From the NCBI RefSeq assembly GCF_047663525.1, contig NC_092617.1:4592501-4656500 (forward strand): DNA of 64,000 nucleotides, written 5' to 3'. Source of the DNA: Anas platyrhynchos. Its lineage: Eukaryota > Chordata > Aves > Anseriformes > Anatidae. Positions within the stretch are counted from its first letter, which is position 1. Every line of letters begins with the position of its first letter. The position numbers and the translations under genes are program-made. The notes below the pieces were generated by a model, which worked only from the letters and a program-made list of their open reading frames with translations, had not been told where the DNA came from and ran no database searches. This document shows, piece after piece, positions 1 through 10,969 of this stretch.

Positions 1-590
1 ATAAACATTCCTATACACACACATAACCTGTCCCTTTGTGAACACTCCTCCTTATCTTAGACCCCTTGGTTAAAGTCTGAACCATGAGGTTGTTTTTGAT
101 CTGGTTCTCGGGGTCCGAGAGGCTCCTCTTATCTGGTGGTATAAGTGCAGCACAGGCACAAATGTAGCACATATTCATTCTTAATCAATTGCTCTCTAAT
201 TTCTAATTCCAATGTTTCAGCTTGCTCTTTTCCGGATCCACGGGTATTCTACTATTAATGTTCAAAGCCTGACAGACCCCGTCCTCCGTGGATCAAAATA
301 CAGGGGGTCTTAAGGGTTCTTTTGGTCATTCTATCATAAAATACTGGATCATTTTCAATTTACTCTTTAATTTTCTGGGGCCCCTATTGTTCCAATTTCT
401 AATCATTACTCATAATGGACTTTTTGGTCATATATCTGGTAATTTGGTCCCTTTCTGGTCCTTGGTCTTCGATTTTATCTGACCCATCCGGGAATTTTAC
501 TAGTGGCAATTCCCACAGCCCTTGGTTGCACCCAGTGAGAGTGTCCTTCAGGGGGTTTAGGACCTATCACCCACCCACGTATCACTCCCC
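1..590. other. Unclassified AT-rich sequence, possibly retroviral debris
   Basis: No convincing gene is visible. Read on the minus strand, about 470-600 contains a short stretch that could be the tail of a retroviral integrase followed by stop-rich sequence, but the resemblance is weak. Otherwise I see nothing I can name. Confidence 0.25.
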
Positions 591-745
591 AACTGCAGAG
601 ACAGAAGTGAACTCACAGTCCCTTTGAGTGACACGTTCCTGCGGCTGCCCTATCAAGTGCAGAGACAGAAGTGACCTCACAGTCACTGCCACAGTCACAT
701 TCTTGCTGGGGCAGGAGATCCTGAGGTAGAGCTGGCCTCTCTCTA
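590..745 (+). repeat. Dispersed repeat 'A', 3' fragment
   Basis: Matches the last ~150 bp of the repeat copy at 11815-12335, including the doubled phrase 'gcagagacagaagtgac'. Other copies lie at 4505-5060, 23640-24175, 43505-43905 and 57260-57955. The open frames through this repeat are by-products of its low stop density. Confidence 0.7.
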
Positions 746-759
746 CTCTCCTAGGGACT

Positions 760-1290
760 AGATTTGACCTTTCTGGGTTATTGATTAAACAAAGTTTAAG
801 ATGGAGCGTTTGGTGTTCTGCTTGTGGTGTCAGGTCTCTGGTTAGGGTATGGGCAAGCATTATGCTTAAGGGTTTTGTTTACATCTGTCAAGAAGTCTAA
901 GATGAAATAGAGCAATTTAATGTTAGTGTTAGGGGCAGTGATTCGGGTGAGCAAGAGAGTAAATGTAAGGGAAAGGGGCTATGGGCTGAGTTTTTCTTCA
1001 GGTGATACTTTGATTTCTGCATTACAGTAGTGGATTCCTGTCAGGGTGTTTGTGTAATGTTTAGGTTGAGGGATTATCGTTACTGTTGAAAACAGTTTAT
1101 AGGCCCTACAAGACTGTTTGAAGTCAGTGTCACAGCAGCCTCAACATTACATGAACCCTCGTACCTCTGCAAAGGTAAGCTTCTGAGCTCCTCCTCCCTT
1201 CTCTTCCCTCGCCCAAATCTCACATCTCTCCTGGCCAGGTTACTCCTGACCTCCCCATATCAGTCATCTAACTGGGATCAGCTTTCTGAT
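760..1290 (-). repeat. Dispersed repeat 'B', reversed copy
   Basis: The reverse complement of this segment matches 22975-23400, 43015-43340 and 56780-57070 (shared phrases such as 'agaaagctgatcccagt' and 'cctgacaagaatc'). In forward copies B is followed by repeat A. Here A (590-745) also adjoins B in the mirrored order, so B+A moves as one ~1-kb composite. Confidence 0.6.
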
Positions 1291-1424
1291 GCCTTTCATT
1301 ATATCAAAGTACCTGTCTCTCCTCTGCTGGCTACTCTATTCCGTACTATTAGACTGCGCTATACTCTACACTCTGTTGGCCATTCTAGTCTGTTACTATG
1401 AAAGCCTCACATGGGAACTCTTAC

Positions 1425-1610
1425 AGCAGATAACTAGAGGCCATGATTACAGACAGGCAAAGGCACTGTGCTGAGAAAAGTCTTGGTTTGTTTTGCTGAA
1501 GCAGAAGGCCAAGGCCTGACCCCAGCCACTGGGAGGGGAGATCCTGCACCCCCAGCACCTCCATGTCTCACTCAGGGCTCTTCCTGGAGTCTGTGGGGTA
1601 GGGGACGATG
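1425..1610 (-). repeat. Orphan OR-flank module fragment
   Basis: Reverse complement of the segment at 5535-5650 and 24550-24660 (the 'aggccttgg...aaaagtcttggtt' module). This module normally belongs to OR-flanking duplicated sequence, but no OR is next to it here. It is probably a remnant of a lost or truncated duplicate. Confidence 0.5.
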
Positions 1611-1844
1611 ACCATAATATCATGTGAAGGACAGCATTATGACACCATCCAGCGTTTTCACATGGTTCAAAGGAGTATACATTGTCCCAATGCCACGAGT
1701 ATGTGAAATATGTTCATCTGATTCGTGTCGATATGGAACAATGCTAGGGCTGCATGGTATGAAGAATGTGACCTTCTGTCTTACATACCCTTGGATAACC
1801 ACACGTCTCAGTGAAACAGAGTCTAGCAGTTTGTGTCAATAGAG

Positions 1845-2423
1845 CGTTTGAAGGGTAAACCTTGAGACTCGGGTCTAGGGGATAAGAGAACAAAGGAGTT
1901 TCCAAAAACTGCTGACTTTTGCATGGGACAAGTCTCTGATATCTGGGAGAAGAGAACAAAGGGGTTTCAAAATAACTGCTAACTATTGCATGTGGCACTG
2001 CACGGGTCTCTGAGATCCGGCTAAGAGATGACCAAATATGAAGAAGGGGGGAAGATGAAGAACAATTGAAGAACCAAGCCTGGAAGGAAGACTATGAGCC
2101 TTCAGTACAAGCAACCCCCCAGAGGGACCACAGGAGACTGATACGTATGCGTCTGTGGGATGGTTAGGATGCCGGGAAACTAATTATAATAACCCTGCCT
2201 TTTCCAAAAAGTGGTGTAGAATATGTATTAGCCTAGGAGCATAAAAAACCAGCCACCTGATGTAATAGGTGTGCATCTTGGTGGAGCGGAGACTCCTGGC
2301 GCACCCAGTGCTGTTTGCTTGCCTCTATTCCTTTAAGAAATTGTAAACTTTAATTGCAATCCTATTTGGGACTCATTTATTGCAAGTATAAGATGTCTCC
2401 TCATAAGCAATGGCCAAGGGGAC
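1845..2423 (+). repeat. LTR-like sequence with a 66-bp tandem repeat
   Basis: Two imperfect copies of a unit beginning 'gagaacaaaggrgttt' start near 1886 and 1952. An A-rich TATA-like stretch lies near 2238. Tandem enhancer-like units followed by a TATA-like box suggest an LTR, but it is unlike the 3' LTR at 4161-4427 and could be a different, older element. Ends are approximate. Confidence 0.35.
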
Positions 2424-2432
2424 TGTGGGTAG

Positions 2433-2450
2433 TGGTGCCGAAACCCGGGA
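2433..2450 (+). promoter_or_regulatory. Retroviral primer-binding site, tRNA-Phe type
   Basis: The 18 bases TGGTGCCGAAACCCGGGA are an exact complement to the 3' end of vertebrate tRNA-Phe including CCA. This fixes the orientation (+) and the start of the retroviral leader. Confidence 0.8.
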
Positions 2451-2531
2451 AAACTCCTGGATTCGGGTGAACGGCAGCCGGAGTGGCGGGACCAGCCCAG
2501 CAGGGAGGACGCTCCCAGACCAACAAGGAAG

Positions 2532-3580
2532 ATGGAAACCCTTGTGAAGGTCGTATCAAAATTATGGAAGCTATGGGGTGGCTCAGCTGAGGAAGCCAGG
2601 GCTGCCAGTGGGGAACCACAGCCTGAGGAAATCTGGGAGAGACCAGTGCCATGTGCGCCCCAATACGGCGCTGAACTAGAAGACGAAGAGTCGGGCGAAG
2701 AAGCCTCCGGAGGGAACGGGGATGAAGTGCTAGGTTTTACTAACATGTGCAAATGGGAGAAAGAGAACGGCTGTGGGGGCGACTGGGGAGGAGGTAGAAG
2801 TGGGAGAGAGGGACAGAGAGCCAATAGGAACGTCCATCCGAAAATACGCTCTTGTGGGGCAAACACCTCACCGAGAAGGCGGCGGGGCGAGCCATGATGG
2901 AGAGAGCGGCCCCCCCACAGGGGTGGTGGGCGGGGCCGGAACTCAATGGGAGGGTACCGGAACTCGGAGGTGACCAATCAGTCGAGCTCCGACTGCGGAT
3001 CAGATACCGATTCAAATTCAGAGGAGGAGGAGGAAATGGGGACAGATAGCAAAAATATCCCCATCCAAAATAAAGCTGCACCGTGAGGGGGAGAAATTCC
3101 TCTCACAGATTGGAGGAAAATTAAGATTGCGTGTGCTGTCTGGACTCTATCGGCCACGCTAGCGTTCCCGGTCTGGGTGACAGACAGGGGGCAGAGGGTT
3201 CACTCACCAATAAACCCTAAGGATGTACAAGGGATTGTTAAAGCCATTGCGGATAAAGGGCTTAATTCTGCAATGGTCTCCACCCTCATAGATGGTGTTT
3301 TCAGGGGAGACGACATGCTCCCGTTTGATATAAAACAAACTTGTGGACTGATCTTTGATGCGGGGGGGATGATCATTTTTAAACGAGAATGGGGGGACAA
3401 CTGTATGAGACAACTGGCCCAAGTAACTGGGGCAGATCACACACTGTATGGCTCTAGTCTGCAGCGGCTAATGGGTACGGACCCAACAGTGATCACCCCC
3501 CAGGTGCAAGTCCAGGGCCTGAGGGCCCATGAAGTCATGGCAACTCATGCGGCCAGAGAAGCTCCAAACAGCCGACGCCC
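2532..3580 (+). pseudogene. Retroviral gag remnant (leader, matrix and capsid parts)
   Basis: The ATG at 2532 opens a 121-codon frame with an acidic, Glu/Gly-rich stretch that ends at 2897. Reading then continues in other frames, so frameshifts are present. A second frame from 3177 carries a capsid-like segment of about 130 residues (starting SPINPKDVQ), ending where the reverse-transcriptase piece begins. It would form a virion core in an intact element. Here it is broken by frameshifts and by the downstream deletion. Confidence 0.65.
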
Positions 3581-3716
3581 CAACTTCCAGTGGAAAATGC
3601 TACCTCAAGGAATGATCAACTCGCCTACTATCTGCCAGGTCACGGTGGATCGGGCACTGGCACCAGTTTGGCAGAGTGACCCGACCGCGACTCAGAATAA
3701 AACTAATGAAAACTGA
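3576..3716 (+). pseudogene. Retroviral pol (reverse transcriptase) fragment fused to gag
   Basis: In the same open frame as the capsid-like part, residues about 136-164 hold the conserved reverse-transcriptase stretch [16 protein letters not shown], then unrelated residues and a stop at 3716. A deletion has joined gag directly to the middle of pol. The catalytic aspartates are absent, so no polymerase activity is possible. Confidence 0.7.
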
Positions 3717-3819
3717 GTTTCTGTTCACAGGAACGGATCATCGGACACCCCCGTAATCTGTATACCCCGGTGACAAGAGAAGACAATAAGTCAGCAAACG
3801 TCCTGTCTAAGTCTGAGAG

Positions 3820-4030
3820 TTCCACACTGGCAGAATCCAGACACCAGCGAAGCGGCCTCCGTGGGTGGGGGGCTGCGATGCCTTTGTGTGATCTTATCTT
3901 TGGACCTTGTATACTAAATAAGCTTGTGTTGTTTGTTAAAAGTTGGTTAGAGAAAGTTAACATTATGTTGGTAGAACACCAACAACTACTTGAAGAGTGT
4001 ATTTACTCAGAGTTACCAGTTACCTCCTAG
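3820..4030 (+). pseudogene. Possible env C-terminal remnant
   Basis: An open stretch ending at 4030 contains a hydrophobic segment (about 3885-3945) followed by a charged tail. It lies where the transmembrane subunit tail of env would sit, just before the polypurine tract and LTR. Assignment rests on position and hydropathy only. Confidence 0.4.
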
Positions 4031-4146
4031 TTTTCTCCTGGTTATTGTGCCTTATGTTTTTTATTTCAGTTATGATGTCTACATCTTAAGATTGTTATCA
4101 GAATTGTTTTTTAGATGGTTATATTTTAGCTAATTTGGTTGTGCAT

Positions 4147-4427
4147 AGGGAGGGGGGAAATGTGGGTAGTTAGGGTCTGGCGGCCGGAAGATGTCGCGCT
4201 GTACGGAAAGGTGGAGCCCCTCCCTTGATGGACAGTAGCGTGTGGTCTGTGATGTAAGCAAGCGGAAGTGGCGCTATGGGCCTCGGCTATATAACCCCAT
4301 GTGACTCGACAATAAACACCTTTTGCCATCCACCACATTGGTGTCTGTGAGCCGATGGACCGAGCAGCCTGGGGTTGGTTGCCATGCTGTTCCTGAACCA
4401 GGTCGCCACTGCCCCCTGAAGGCAACA
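4147..4427 (+). repeat. Polypurine tract and 3' LTR
   Basis: The purine run 4147-4160 precedes TG at 4161. The LTR contains TATATAA at 4288-4294 and AATAAA at 4311-4316, and ends at CA 4426-4427 (or 4428-4429), about 267 bp. The short spacing between TATA and AATAAA is typical of compact avian LTRs. No clear target-site duplication is visible. Confidence 0.75.
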
Positions 4428-4504
4428 CAATCCATGAGTTATTCTTTACTTTACTTCTTCCAATTTTCATCTAAGGAGGGGGAGTGAGAGAGCAGTTGTG
4501 GTCT

Positions 4505-5060
4505 TTAGCTGCCAAGCACGGTAACACCTCCACACTTCTGCCCCAGCAGGAGGAATGTGACTGTGGCAGGGACTGTGAGGTCACTTCTGTCTCTGCACTT
4601 GATAGGGCAGCAGCAGGAACGTGTCACGCAAAGGGACTGGGAGGTCACTTGTGTCTGGAGGGGGCAGATCACCCTTGACTTCTCCCTGGGATGTGCACTT
4701 TTGGGCTGACATCTGGCAGTGGCCCTGCTAGGCCAGCAGAAGGCACCTGCTTGGCATGCTGACTGGGGGATCCCCTCTGCCTCCAGAGCCAGGAGGACCC
4801 AGGCAGAAAGAAGGCCCCCAGATGGGTTGTCCTGTCCCTTCTGCTTGAGTCCATGACTGGGCAGCAGCAGGCACAAGGCTTGGCTGTGTCTCCAGAAGAA
4901 GCTGCAAGGCCAGCAGCAGGCCCCTGGCTTGGAAGCTGCTGTTGAGGTGACTTGTGTGTGGTTGGCTGAGAGGCCACAAGGAGCCTGCTGGGTTGGGATG
5001 CCTACTTCAAGAGTAGTTTCCACCCTGATAGAGCTTCCTTTGGTAGTAGGAAAGAGCAGA
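4505..5060 (-). repeat. Dispersed repeat 'A' copy
   Basis: Minus-strand copy of the 11815-12335 repeat. It runs from the 'aggaatgtgactgtggcagg' end through a Cys/Gln-rich open frame (172 codons, 4505-5023) that recurs in every copy with shifting ends. I treat the frame as a by-product of duplication. Confidence 0.7.
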
Positions 5061-5379
5061 AGAAAAAACTTCCACAGAGTGCACCTTGGAAGTTAAGCAT
5101 TGGCCACAAAGAAGAAGAAATATCCCTCAAAAAGTTGTGCTGTGGTACCAGAGGTCACCCTCTGATCAGACCCTTGCTTTGTGTTTCAAGGAACAGCTAG
5201 TGAGGTCTGACGAGACATCAGTGAAAGCAAGGGATGAAAGCAAGGTGGTGAACAGAGATAGGTGTCTGCAGACTTCAAGGAAATAGGTCAGACTGTGACA
5301 CATGATAAGAAAGCCTGTAGAGGGGAAGGCAGAGGGTGCTTGTGCAAATGGCAGGCCCAACAGCCCTGAAATTTCTGTC

Positions 5380-5790
5380 CTCTTGGCTAGAGCTTAGGAG
5401 GAGATATGTTATATTCATTGTGATGAGGCCTCTTCGATTCTTTCAACCCTGTGCAGCACCTCGGAGGTACCACACCAGTGTTGTTCTCATGGCATCACAC
5501 TTCCCACCACAGCCCACAGACCCCAGGAAAAGCCTTGAGCCAGACGTGGGGGTGCAGGATCTCCTCTCACAGTTCTAGGGGTCAGGCCTTGGCTCTTCTG
5601 CTTTACTAAAACCAACCAAGACTTTTCTCAGCACAGTGCTTTGCCTCTCTGTAACCATGGCCTCCAATTATCTGCCCTAACAAGACCCTGGGGAGGCTTT
5701 GTTAGTAACAGCCCTCAGTGGGGCCCATTAAGACTCCAAGTCACTTCAGCTTTTCCTTTTGCATTTGCTTTTTCACACAGTTGCATCATT
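5380..5790 (+). repeat. Orphan OR-flank module (copy A)
   Basis: Homologous to 24400-24780 (direct) and, inverted, to 35760-36110 and to part of the OR1, OR3 and OR4 upstream regions (phrases 'tttgttag', 'ctcagtggggcccatta'). No OR coding exon follows it on this strand. Confidence 0.5.
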
Positions 5791-8661
5791 CTCCTCTCAG
5801 TACCCAAGTTTCATTGACTCAGCACCAAAATACTCCATGGAACTCATTAAAATGCAGAAACTCCTAACGAGCCATATCTCTCCCAACATTTTATTCAAGT
5901 CTTCAAGACTTGTTCAGCTAATTGTAGAGCTTTCATGTTCTAGTTAAGGGGGAAGATCTCAAAGAGCATCTAATAAGAATCTTTCTTCATTTTAAAGGCT
6001 GAATTTTGTTGTGTTTCAGTCGAGAGCATCATTCTCCAATAGGTATTGGTCTAGGGTTTCTCCTTTGAAGCCCTGCGTAGGTGGGAAGAACAGGGGTTTT
6101 CCTGTTTCAAAACAAGCAACAGCAAATCATGCTGCAATTTAAAAAAAAAAAAAAAGTTCCTTATTTTGTTGCCTCCAGTGATGTTTACCTTCCCAAAAGG
6201 ATGACTGTACATGATGAATTTTACAGTGATTAATAGGAAATTTTAAGTAATTTTGTTAATATTAATCCATATCATACTAATTCAATGATAAACGATGAGG
6301 GTCTTACTAAGGAAACCATTAGACAGATTGCTGAGAGATGGGCGACCTTGAACTCACTGAAACTCCAAGCAGCAACTGGGTCACTGAGAGTGGTCTGAAT
6401 GATTAAACGGTAAGAAGAGGGCAAACCAGGAGAATGATGGGAAGTGCATAGGTCCAGACAGGCAGCTGGAAAGGGGGCATTCAGCAGGGTCTATGTAATC
6501 AAGATGAGTTTTGTGCCTGGAAGATGAGGGAGGGAGCACACCATGATAGAAAAGCGATGACAATGCAAGTACAGGTGAACACCAGTATTTCTTCTCCTGG
6601 GATGAATATGCAAAAAAAAATATGAAAAATCACATTTCTTCATGATAGAAATTACACTTCACATGAGACATTTTACAGAAAGGATTGAGTCTTTTGAGCT
6701 GATGTGTTGTTGCTTTATTATTCAAGTACTGAAAAAAATACTGGGTATTCTGGCAGAGCTTTGCTGCCTGACCATAAGCATAACCAGGGAAAACCTCCAG
6801 TGGCCCCATTGTGTTTCAGGCAATTCCCCGGACCAGCAGATGTCAGAAAAGACCTGCAGGAGGCCAGAGCCCTTTGGGAAAATCAGGTGGAGCCAGGTGG
6901 AGTTCCCAGGGCACCTCCACTGCCAGCAGTGCTCTTTGTCCCTGTAACTGCAGCCCAGTCCAGCACAGGAAACCCCTTCAAAGACAAACCTCTTCTTCAG
7001 TGGTGTCCTGGGATTCACCTAGATTTGAAATGGCCATTGGAAACATGAGACACTCTCCCTTATTCCTACTAGACACGTGAGCATGTGTTTATCTTCCTGG
7101 GTCATCTTTAGCAAACTCAGGCTGAAAAACTCAAGTATAGCATGCTTGAAATGGCTGAGCCAGAACCCATCAGCTTGCCCCAATTTGGAAATGGCGCTCC
7201 AATTAAGGTTTGAAAACAAAAAGTGTGGAATGACTATGCAGGTCAATGTGCAGAGTAAGGGAAAGTCACACATATTGTGCTGGAGTAGCAGAAAGCAAAA
7301 AGCATTGCATTGTGCCTCAGAATAATCAAGGAGACCTAATCCAGTTCATCCATGAGGAAAAGCAGAGAGAGCAGGACGTTGAGTTTGTCCTAACATGAAG
7401 AAGGATGTGCATCACTGGTGAAGGAACCGTCATTTGTGCCATCAGCAATGTGAATTACACAAGCACCAGCACATCTAATGGTAACCTGTCTGCCCCGGCT
7501 TGGTATTCCCACAGGGCGGGGGAAAGGGAGCCGACAGCCAAGGGACACATTTGGGTGTGAAAGGTGGGGCCCAGCAGAGACAAGGAGTCTAATCCGGGTC
7601 CAGGCGGGTGGCACAGCCCCATGCCCCATGCAGGGGCTGGCTGGGGGTCCCTTCTGCTGCAGCCAGTGCACACAGTGTAGCAAGAGGAGGGCTCCCTGCA
7701 CATCACAGGACACAGCATGGCCCCCCAGGGGCTCTTCCTGACATCCCTGCACCTCCTGGCAGGCTGCAGTTTGGTGCCCCTCAGCCTTCCCTCCTGTGCT
7801 CCCATGGCACATGACTGCCTCCTGCCCAGCTCACTGCCCACCATGTCTGACAGGGCTGCTTCCAAAGCTGGGCCTTGCCCAGGGTCAGTCCCCCGCAGGG
7901 GCAGAAAATGGCCCTTGTCCTGGTGGCTTTCCGTGGCCTTCCTCTCAATACATGCACTTCTCGTCCTTGAACTTGTTTCCCAAATGTGGGCTAGTCCCCG
8001 CCACTGGAGATACCAGAGCCCAACTGGAAATGGGCCTGGGCTGGCTGGTGTAGGTGTCTATGCATGGCTAGTGGGGGTGGCTAGATGGGCTGTGGAGGTC
8101 CCCTCCAGTCTCAGTGAATCTGTCACTTTGCAATGCCTGGCAGGGATTACAAATGTCAGAAATACCTCAACCCACTGCAATATTCCCTACCCATGCTTCC
8201 CTCTCCCGCCCCTTCTTTCCTTTAGGATTAAAGTCAGAAGGGACCTCTGGAGGTTTCCAGTACCAAGATCTGCTCTGAGCAGGGAGAACTTTCACATCAA
8301 ATCAGGCTGCTTCCTCAGTGCTTCCTCCACCTCACTTTTGAAAGCCTTACTCCTAGGGGTGTTAGCTGGAAGGCCAGTTCTGATTCAGTGGTGCAACAAG
8401 ACAGCAGTGTGGAAGAGAAGGGTGACCAGCACCAAAACGACCATGTCCTGCTGCTGCCAGTGTTTGTGGGTCCAAGAAAGTGGCGACCCTGACTCAAAGG
8501 CTGCAGGGAGGGCGTGCCTGCCAGGGCATAAAGGGCAGCCCCAAAGGACACCAGGGCTTTCCACCACGTTGCAGCAGGGATCTTCATCCCACAACCACTG
8601 CTGTACCTGAGAAGAGTGTATGAGAAATGAGATCCACAGAAACTGACTACCTGCTGGTTCC

Positions 8662-8667
8662 TTTATT
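8662..8667 (-). terminator. Candidate polyadenylation signal for OR1
   Basis: TTTATT on the plus strand reads AATAAA on the OR1 strand, about 200 nt after the OR1 stop. The same signal and surroundings recur at 27531-27536 after OR3. Confidence 0.45.
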
Positions 8668-8866
8668 TAGTTAGTTACAAAGAGCTTAGCAGCACCTCTA
8701 CATGAGGACTTTGGGTAAAAAGAAAATGTAGAAGAGGAGTAGAAATATCTTAAATTTATAAAATAAAAAGATAAAAAATAATTTAGCATATTGGAATAAT
8801 ATTGAAAAGAATGAATAATTTTTGCAATATATGAACAAAGATGTTTCTGCCTTGTCCACATATATT

Positions 8867-9826
8867 TCAGGGAATCAGATGCAGAAGACGGGTTCCTCTC
8901 TGAAATACTGAATATTGCAATAACATCCTCAGTGCCTCCTTGAGATCTTTATTCCTCATGCTGTAGATAAGGAGGTTCACTGATGGAGGCAGAACTGAGT
9001 ACAGAAATGATACCACCAGGTCCAGGGATGGGGAGGAGATGGAGGGGGGCTTCAGGTAGGCAAACATGACAGCGCTGACAAAGAGGGAGACCACAGTGAG
9101 GTGAGGGAGGCACGTGGAAAAGGCTTTGTGCCGGCCCTGAGAAGAGGGCATCCTCAGCACTGCCCTGAAGATCTGCATGTAGGACAGCACAATGAAAACA
9201 AAACAACCAAATGTTAAAGAAACACTAAACACAAGTGCCCCAACTTCCCTGAGGTAGGCATCTGAGCAGGAGAGCTTGAGGATGTGGGGGATCTCACAGA
9301 AGAACTGGTCCACAGTATTGCCGTGGCAGAGGGGCAGGGAAAATGTAGTGGCTGTGTGCAGGACAGCATTGAGAAAGCCACTGCTCCAGGCAGCTGCTGC
9401 CATCTGGGCACAAGCTCTGCTGCCCAGGAGGCTCCCGTAGTGCAGGGGCTTGCAGATGGCAACGTAGCGGTCATAGGCCATGATGGTGAGAAGGAAATAC
9501 TCCGATGACATCAAGAAGACAAAGAGAAAGACCTGTGCAGCACAGCCTTGATAGGAGATGGCCCTGGTGTCCCAGAGGGCATTGGCCATGGCTTTCGACA
9601 GAGTGGTGGAGATGCAGCCAAGGTCGAGGAGGGTGAGGTTGAGGAGGAAGAAGTACATGGGGGTGTGGAGGCGGTGGTGGCAGGCTACGGCGCTGAGGAT
9701 GAGGCCGTTACCCAGGAGGGCAGCCAGGTAGATGCCAAGGAAGAGCGTGAAGTGCAGGAGCTGCAGCTCGCGTGTGTCTGCAAATGCCAGCAGGAGGAAC
9801 TCGCTCACGAAGCTGACGTTGGGCAT
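8867..9826 (-). CDS. Olfactory receptor, family 14 (gamma-c), OR1
   Basis: Class A GPCR of 319 residues in one coding exon, expected in the olfactory neuron cilium membrane and coupled to Golf. Visible marks: N-glycosylation site N3-V-S, TM1 G39-N40, LHTPMYFF in TM2 (54-60), Cys95 and Cys177 for the extracellular disulfide, MAYDRYVAIC (117-125) at the end of TM3, and KAFSTCLPHL (234-243) leading into TM6. Two oddities: the TM7 motif is N284-L285-L-I-Y, without the usual proline of NPxxY. The protein also runs ten residues past the end of its duplicate OR3, because OR3's TGA stop corresponds to AGA here. The start matches the other paralogs (MPN/MSN). The ligand is unknown. Confidence 0.92.
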   Translation of the reverse strand: MPNVSFVSEFLLLAFADTRELQLLHFTLFLGIYLAALLGNGLILSAVACHHRLHTPMYFFLLNLTLLDLGCISTTLSKAMANALWDTRAISYQGCAAQVFLFVFLMSSEYFLLTIMAYDRYVAICKPLHYGSLLGSRACAQMAAAAWSSGFLNAVLHTATTFSLPLCHGNTVDQFFCEIPHILKLSCSDAYLREVGALVFSVSLTFGCFVFIVLSYMQIFRAVLRMPSSQGRHKAFSTCLPHLTVVSLFVSAVMFAYLKPPSISSPSLDLVVSFLYSVLPPSVNLLIYSMRNKDLKEALRMLLQYSVFQRGTRLLHLIP

Positions 9827-9852
9827 TTGCTGACTCTGGACACAGTTGTCTT

Positions 9853-10143
9853 CTGAAGATGAGATGGCAGAGAAATGTTATAACAGACTTCTCTCAGGAA
9901 AAGCCATTGTAAGTCTTAAAACATGCCTTAGCCTGACCCTCTCTTTTTGAAGAGGACCTTCAACCATGTTTCTTTCTTGCTTGAGCAAGGTAGAGTTTTC
10001 TTTTGTTATCTGGTAGTTATCCCTGTTATGGTTAGCATGATGAACATGGTCAGCGATTTCTCTGAGAAGAAAGTTGAGACAGCTGGGAGCACTGAAGCTG
10101 CAGTAGAAGTGCATATGGACAGAATATTCACCTTGACACTTAC
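9853..10143 (-). promoter_or_regulatory. Candidate 5' UTR intron of OR1
   Basis: On the OR1 strand a GGTAAGT donor (GT at 10143-10142) and a pyrimidine-rich acceptor ending AG at 9854-9853 bracket about 291 nt. The acceptor lies 26 nt before the ATG. Acceptors in the same place precede every OR in the window. Confidence 0.55.
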
Positions 10144-10179
10144 CTTGTCAAGGGCTGTGCACATTTCTCCTGCAGGCAG

Positions 10180-10450
10180 CTCTCAGCATCCTCCCACTCC
10201 CTTATGCCTCCAAGCCCCCTCTCCTTCTCCCCTCTCCCCATGCCAGCTGCAGTCAGAGCCCCCTGCCTTGCTGTGCTGTGCAGAGGAGCTGCTCCTGGGC
10301 ACAGCTGGCTCTCTCTGCTTCATGGGACTTTCTGAAATGTGTTTTCTCTGTCTCACAAGCATGGCACAGCTCAGCAGCACAGCACCAGCCCAAGGCACTG
10401 CAATCACCCCTCTGGGGGCTTGGCTGATGAGCCCACGAACCTCAGGCACT
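10180..10450 (-). promoter_or_regulatory. Conserved OR upstream module (OR1)
   Basis: Shared with the upstream regions of OR2-OR7 and always in the same orientation relative to the OR. Contains the palindrome AGGAGCTGCTCCT at 10284-10296 and a 'cagaggggtgattgcagtgc' block. It lies just upstream of the candidate donor at 10143, so it is a candidate promoter/first-exon region. Open frames on both strands here are not conserved in length. Confidence 0.5.
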
Positions 10451-10969
10451 CAGAGACAATTGAAGACATCTCTCCAGAAGTCCAAGTCAGAGGCAAGTTT
10501 CCTGCAGTGTCCCCCTGAGGGCCAGCACTGACACAGCTTCCCTTGGAGCTCGTTAGAGCAGAACCCTGGAGGCAGTGATGACAAGGAAACAAAGGCAATG
10601 TGAAGGTGACCCTGATGTGTGGACAAACTGGTTGTGTGTCAGCAAGCACAAGAGCCAGGCCTTGACCTTCATCCCCTGGGAAGGGAGACCCTTAGCAGTC
10701 ACACCTTGCTCAGGGCTCTTTGTGGGGCAGTAGGAGATGGGGATGTGCATGGCCAAGTGCAGGAGAATGGTACGACCCCTGCCTGCTTCATGGGTGGGGG
10801 CGAGGAGGCAATGAGGCCCTGGTGCTTTCACAGTCAGCTGTTTCCTCATAAGCCTCTGTGGCAGAGACAACAGCCATAGCCATGGATACAAAGACCTGGG
10901 TCCTGCTGGCAGTCTCAGTCTTGTCACAGCCTTTAATGCTTTCCACAACAGCCTTACCTAAGGACTCTC

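Larger units (their letters stand above)
2424..4427 (+). mobile_element. Endogenous retrovirus, internally deleted
   Basis: In order: primer-binding site (2433-2450), gag leader (2532 on), a capsid-like segment (from 3177), a short reverse-transcriptase piece (about 3576-3690), an env-tail-like piece (about 3820-4030), a polypurine tract (4147-4160) and a 3' LTR (4161-4427). Most of pol and env is missing, and the reading frames are broken, so the copy cannot encode a virus. The 5' LTR is missing except for nine bases matching the LTR start ('TGTGGGTAG', 2424-2432) directly before the primer-binding site. The gag looks alpha/beta-retrovirus-like; this class call is inference. Confidence 0.8.

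Noticed and set aside
2333..2977. A 214-codon Pro/Ser-rich minus-strand frame
   Set aside because: It lies antisense to the ERV leader and gag start, whose orientation is fixed by the primer-binding site and polypurine tract.
4505..5023. A 172-codon Cys/Gln-rich frame in repeat A (also 11611-12327, 43518-43880, 57261-57644)
   Set aside because: It belongs to a dispersed repeat; copies end at different places and one is split by CR1. No protein signature.
7717..8610. A 297-codon open frame in the OR1 3' flank
   Set aside because: Not preserved in duplication copy B, where large indels replace parts of it; no domain recognised.
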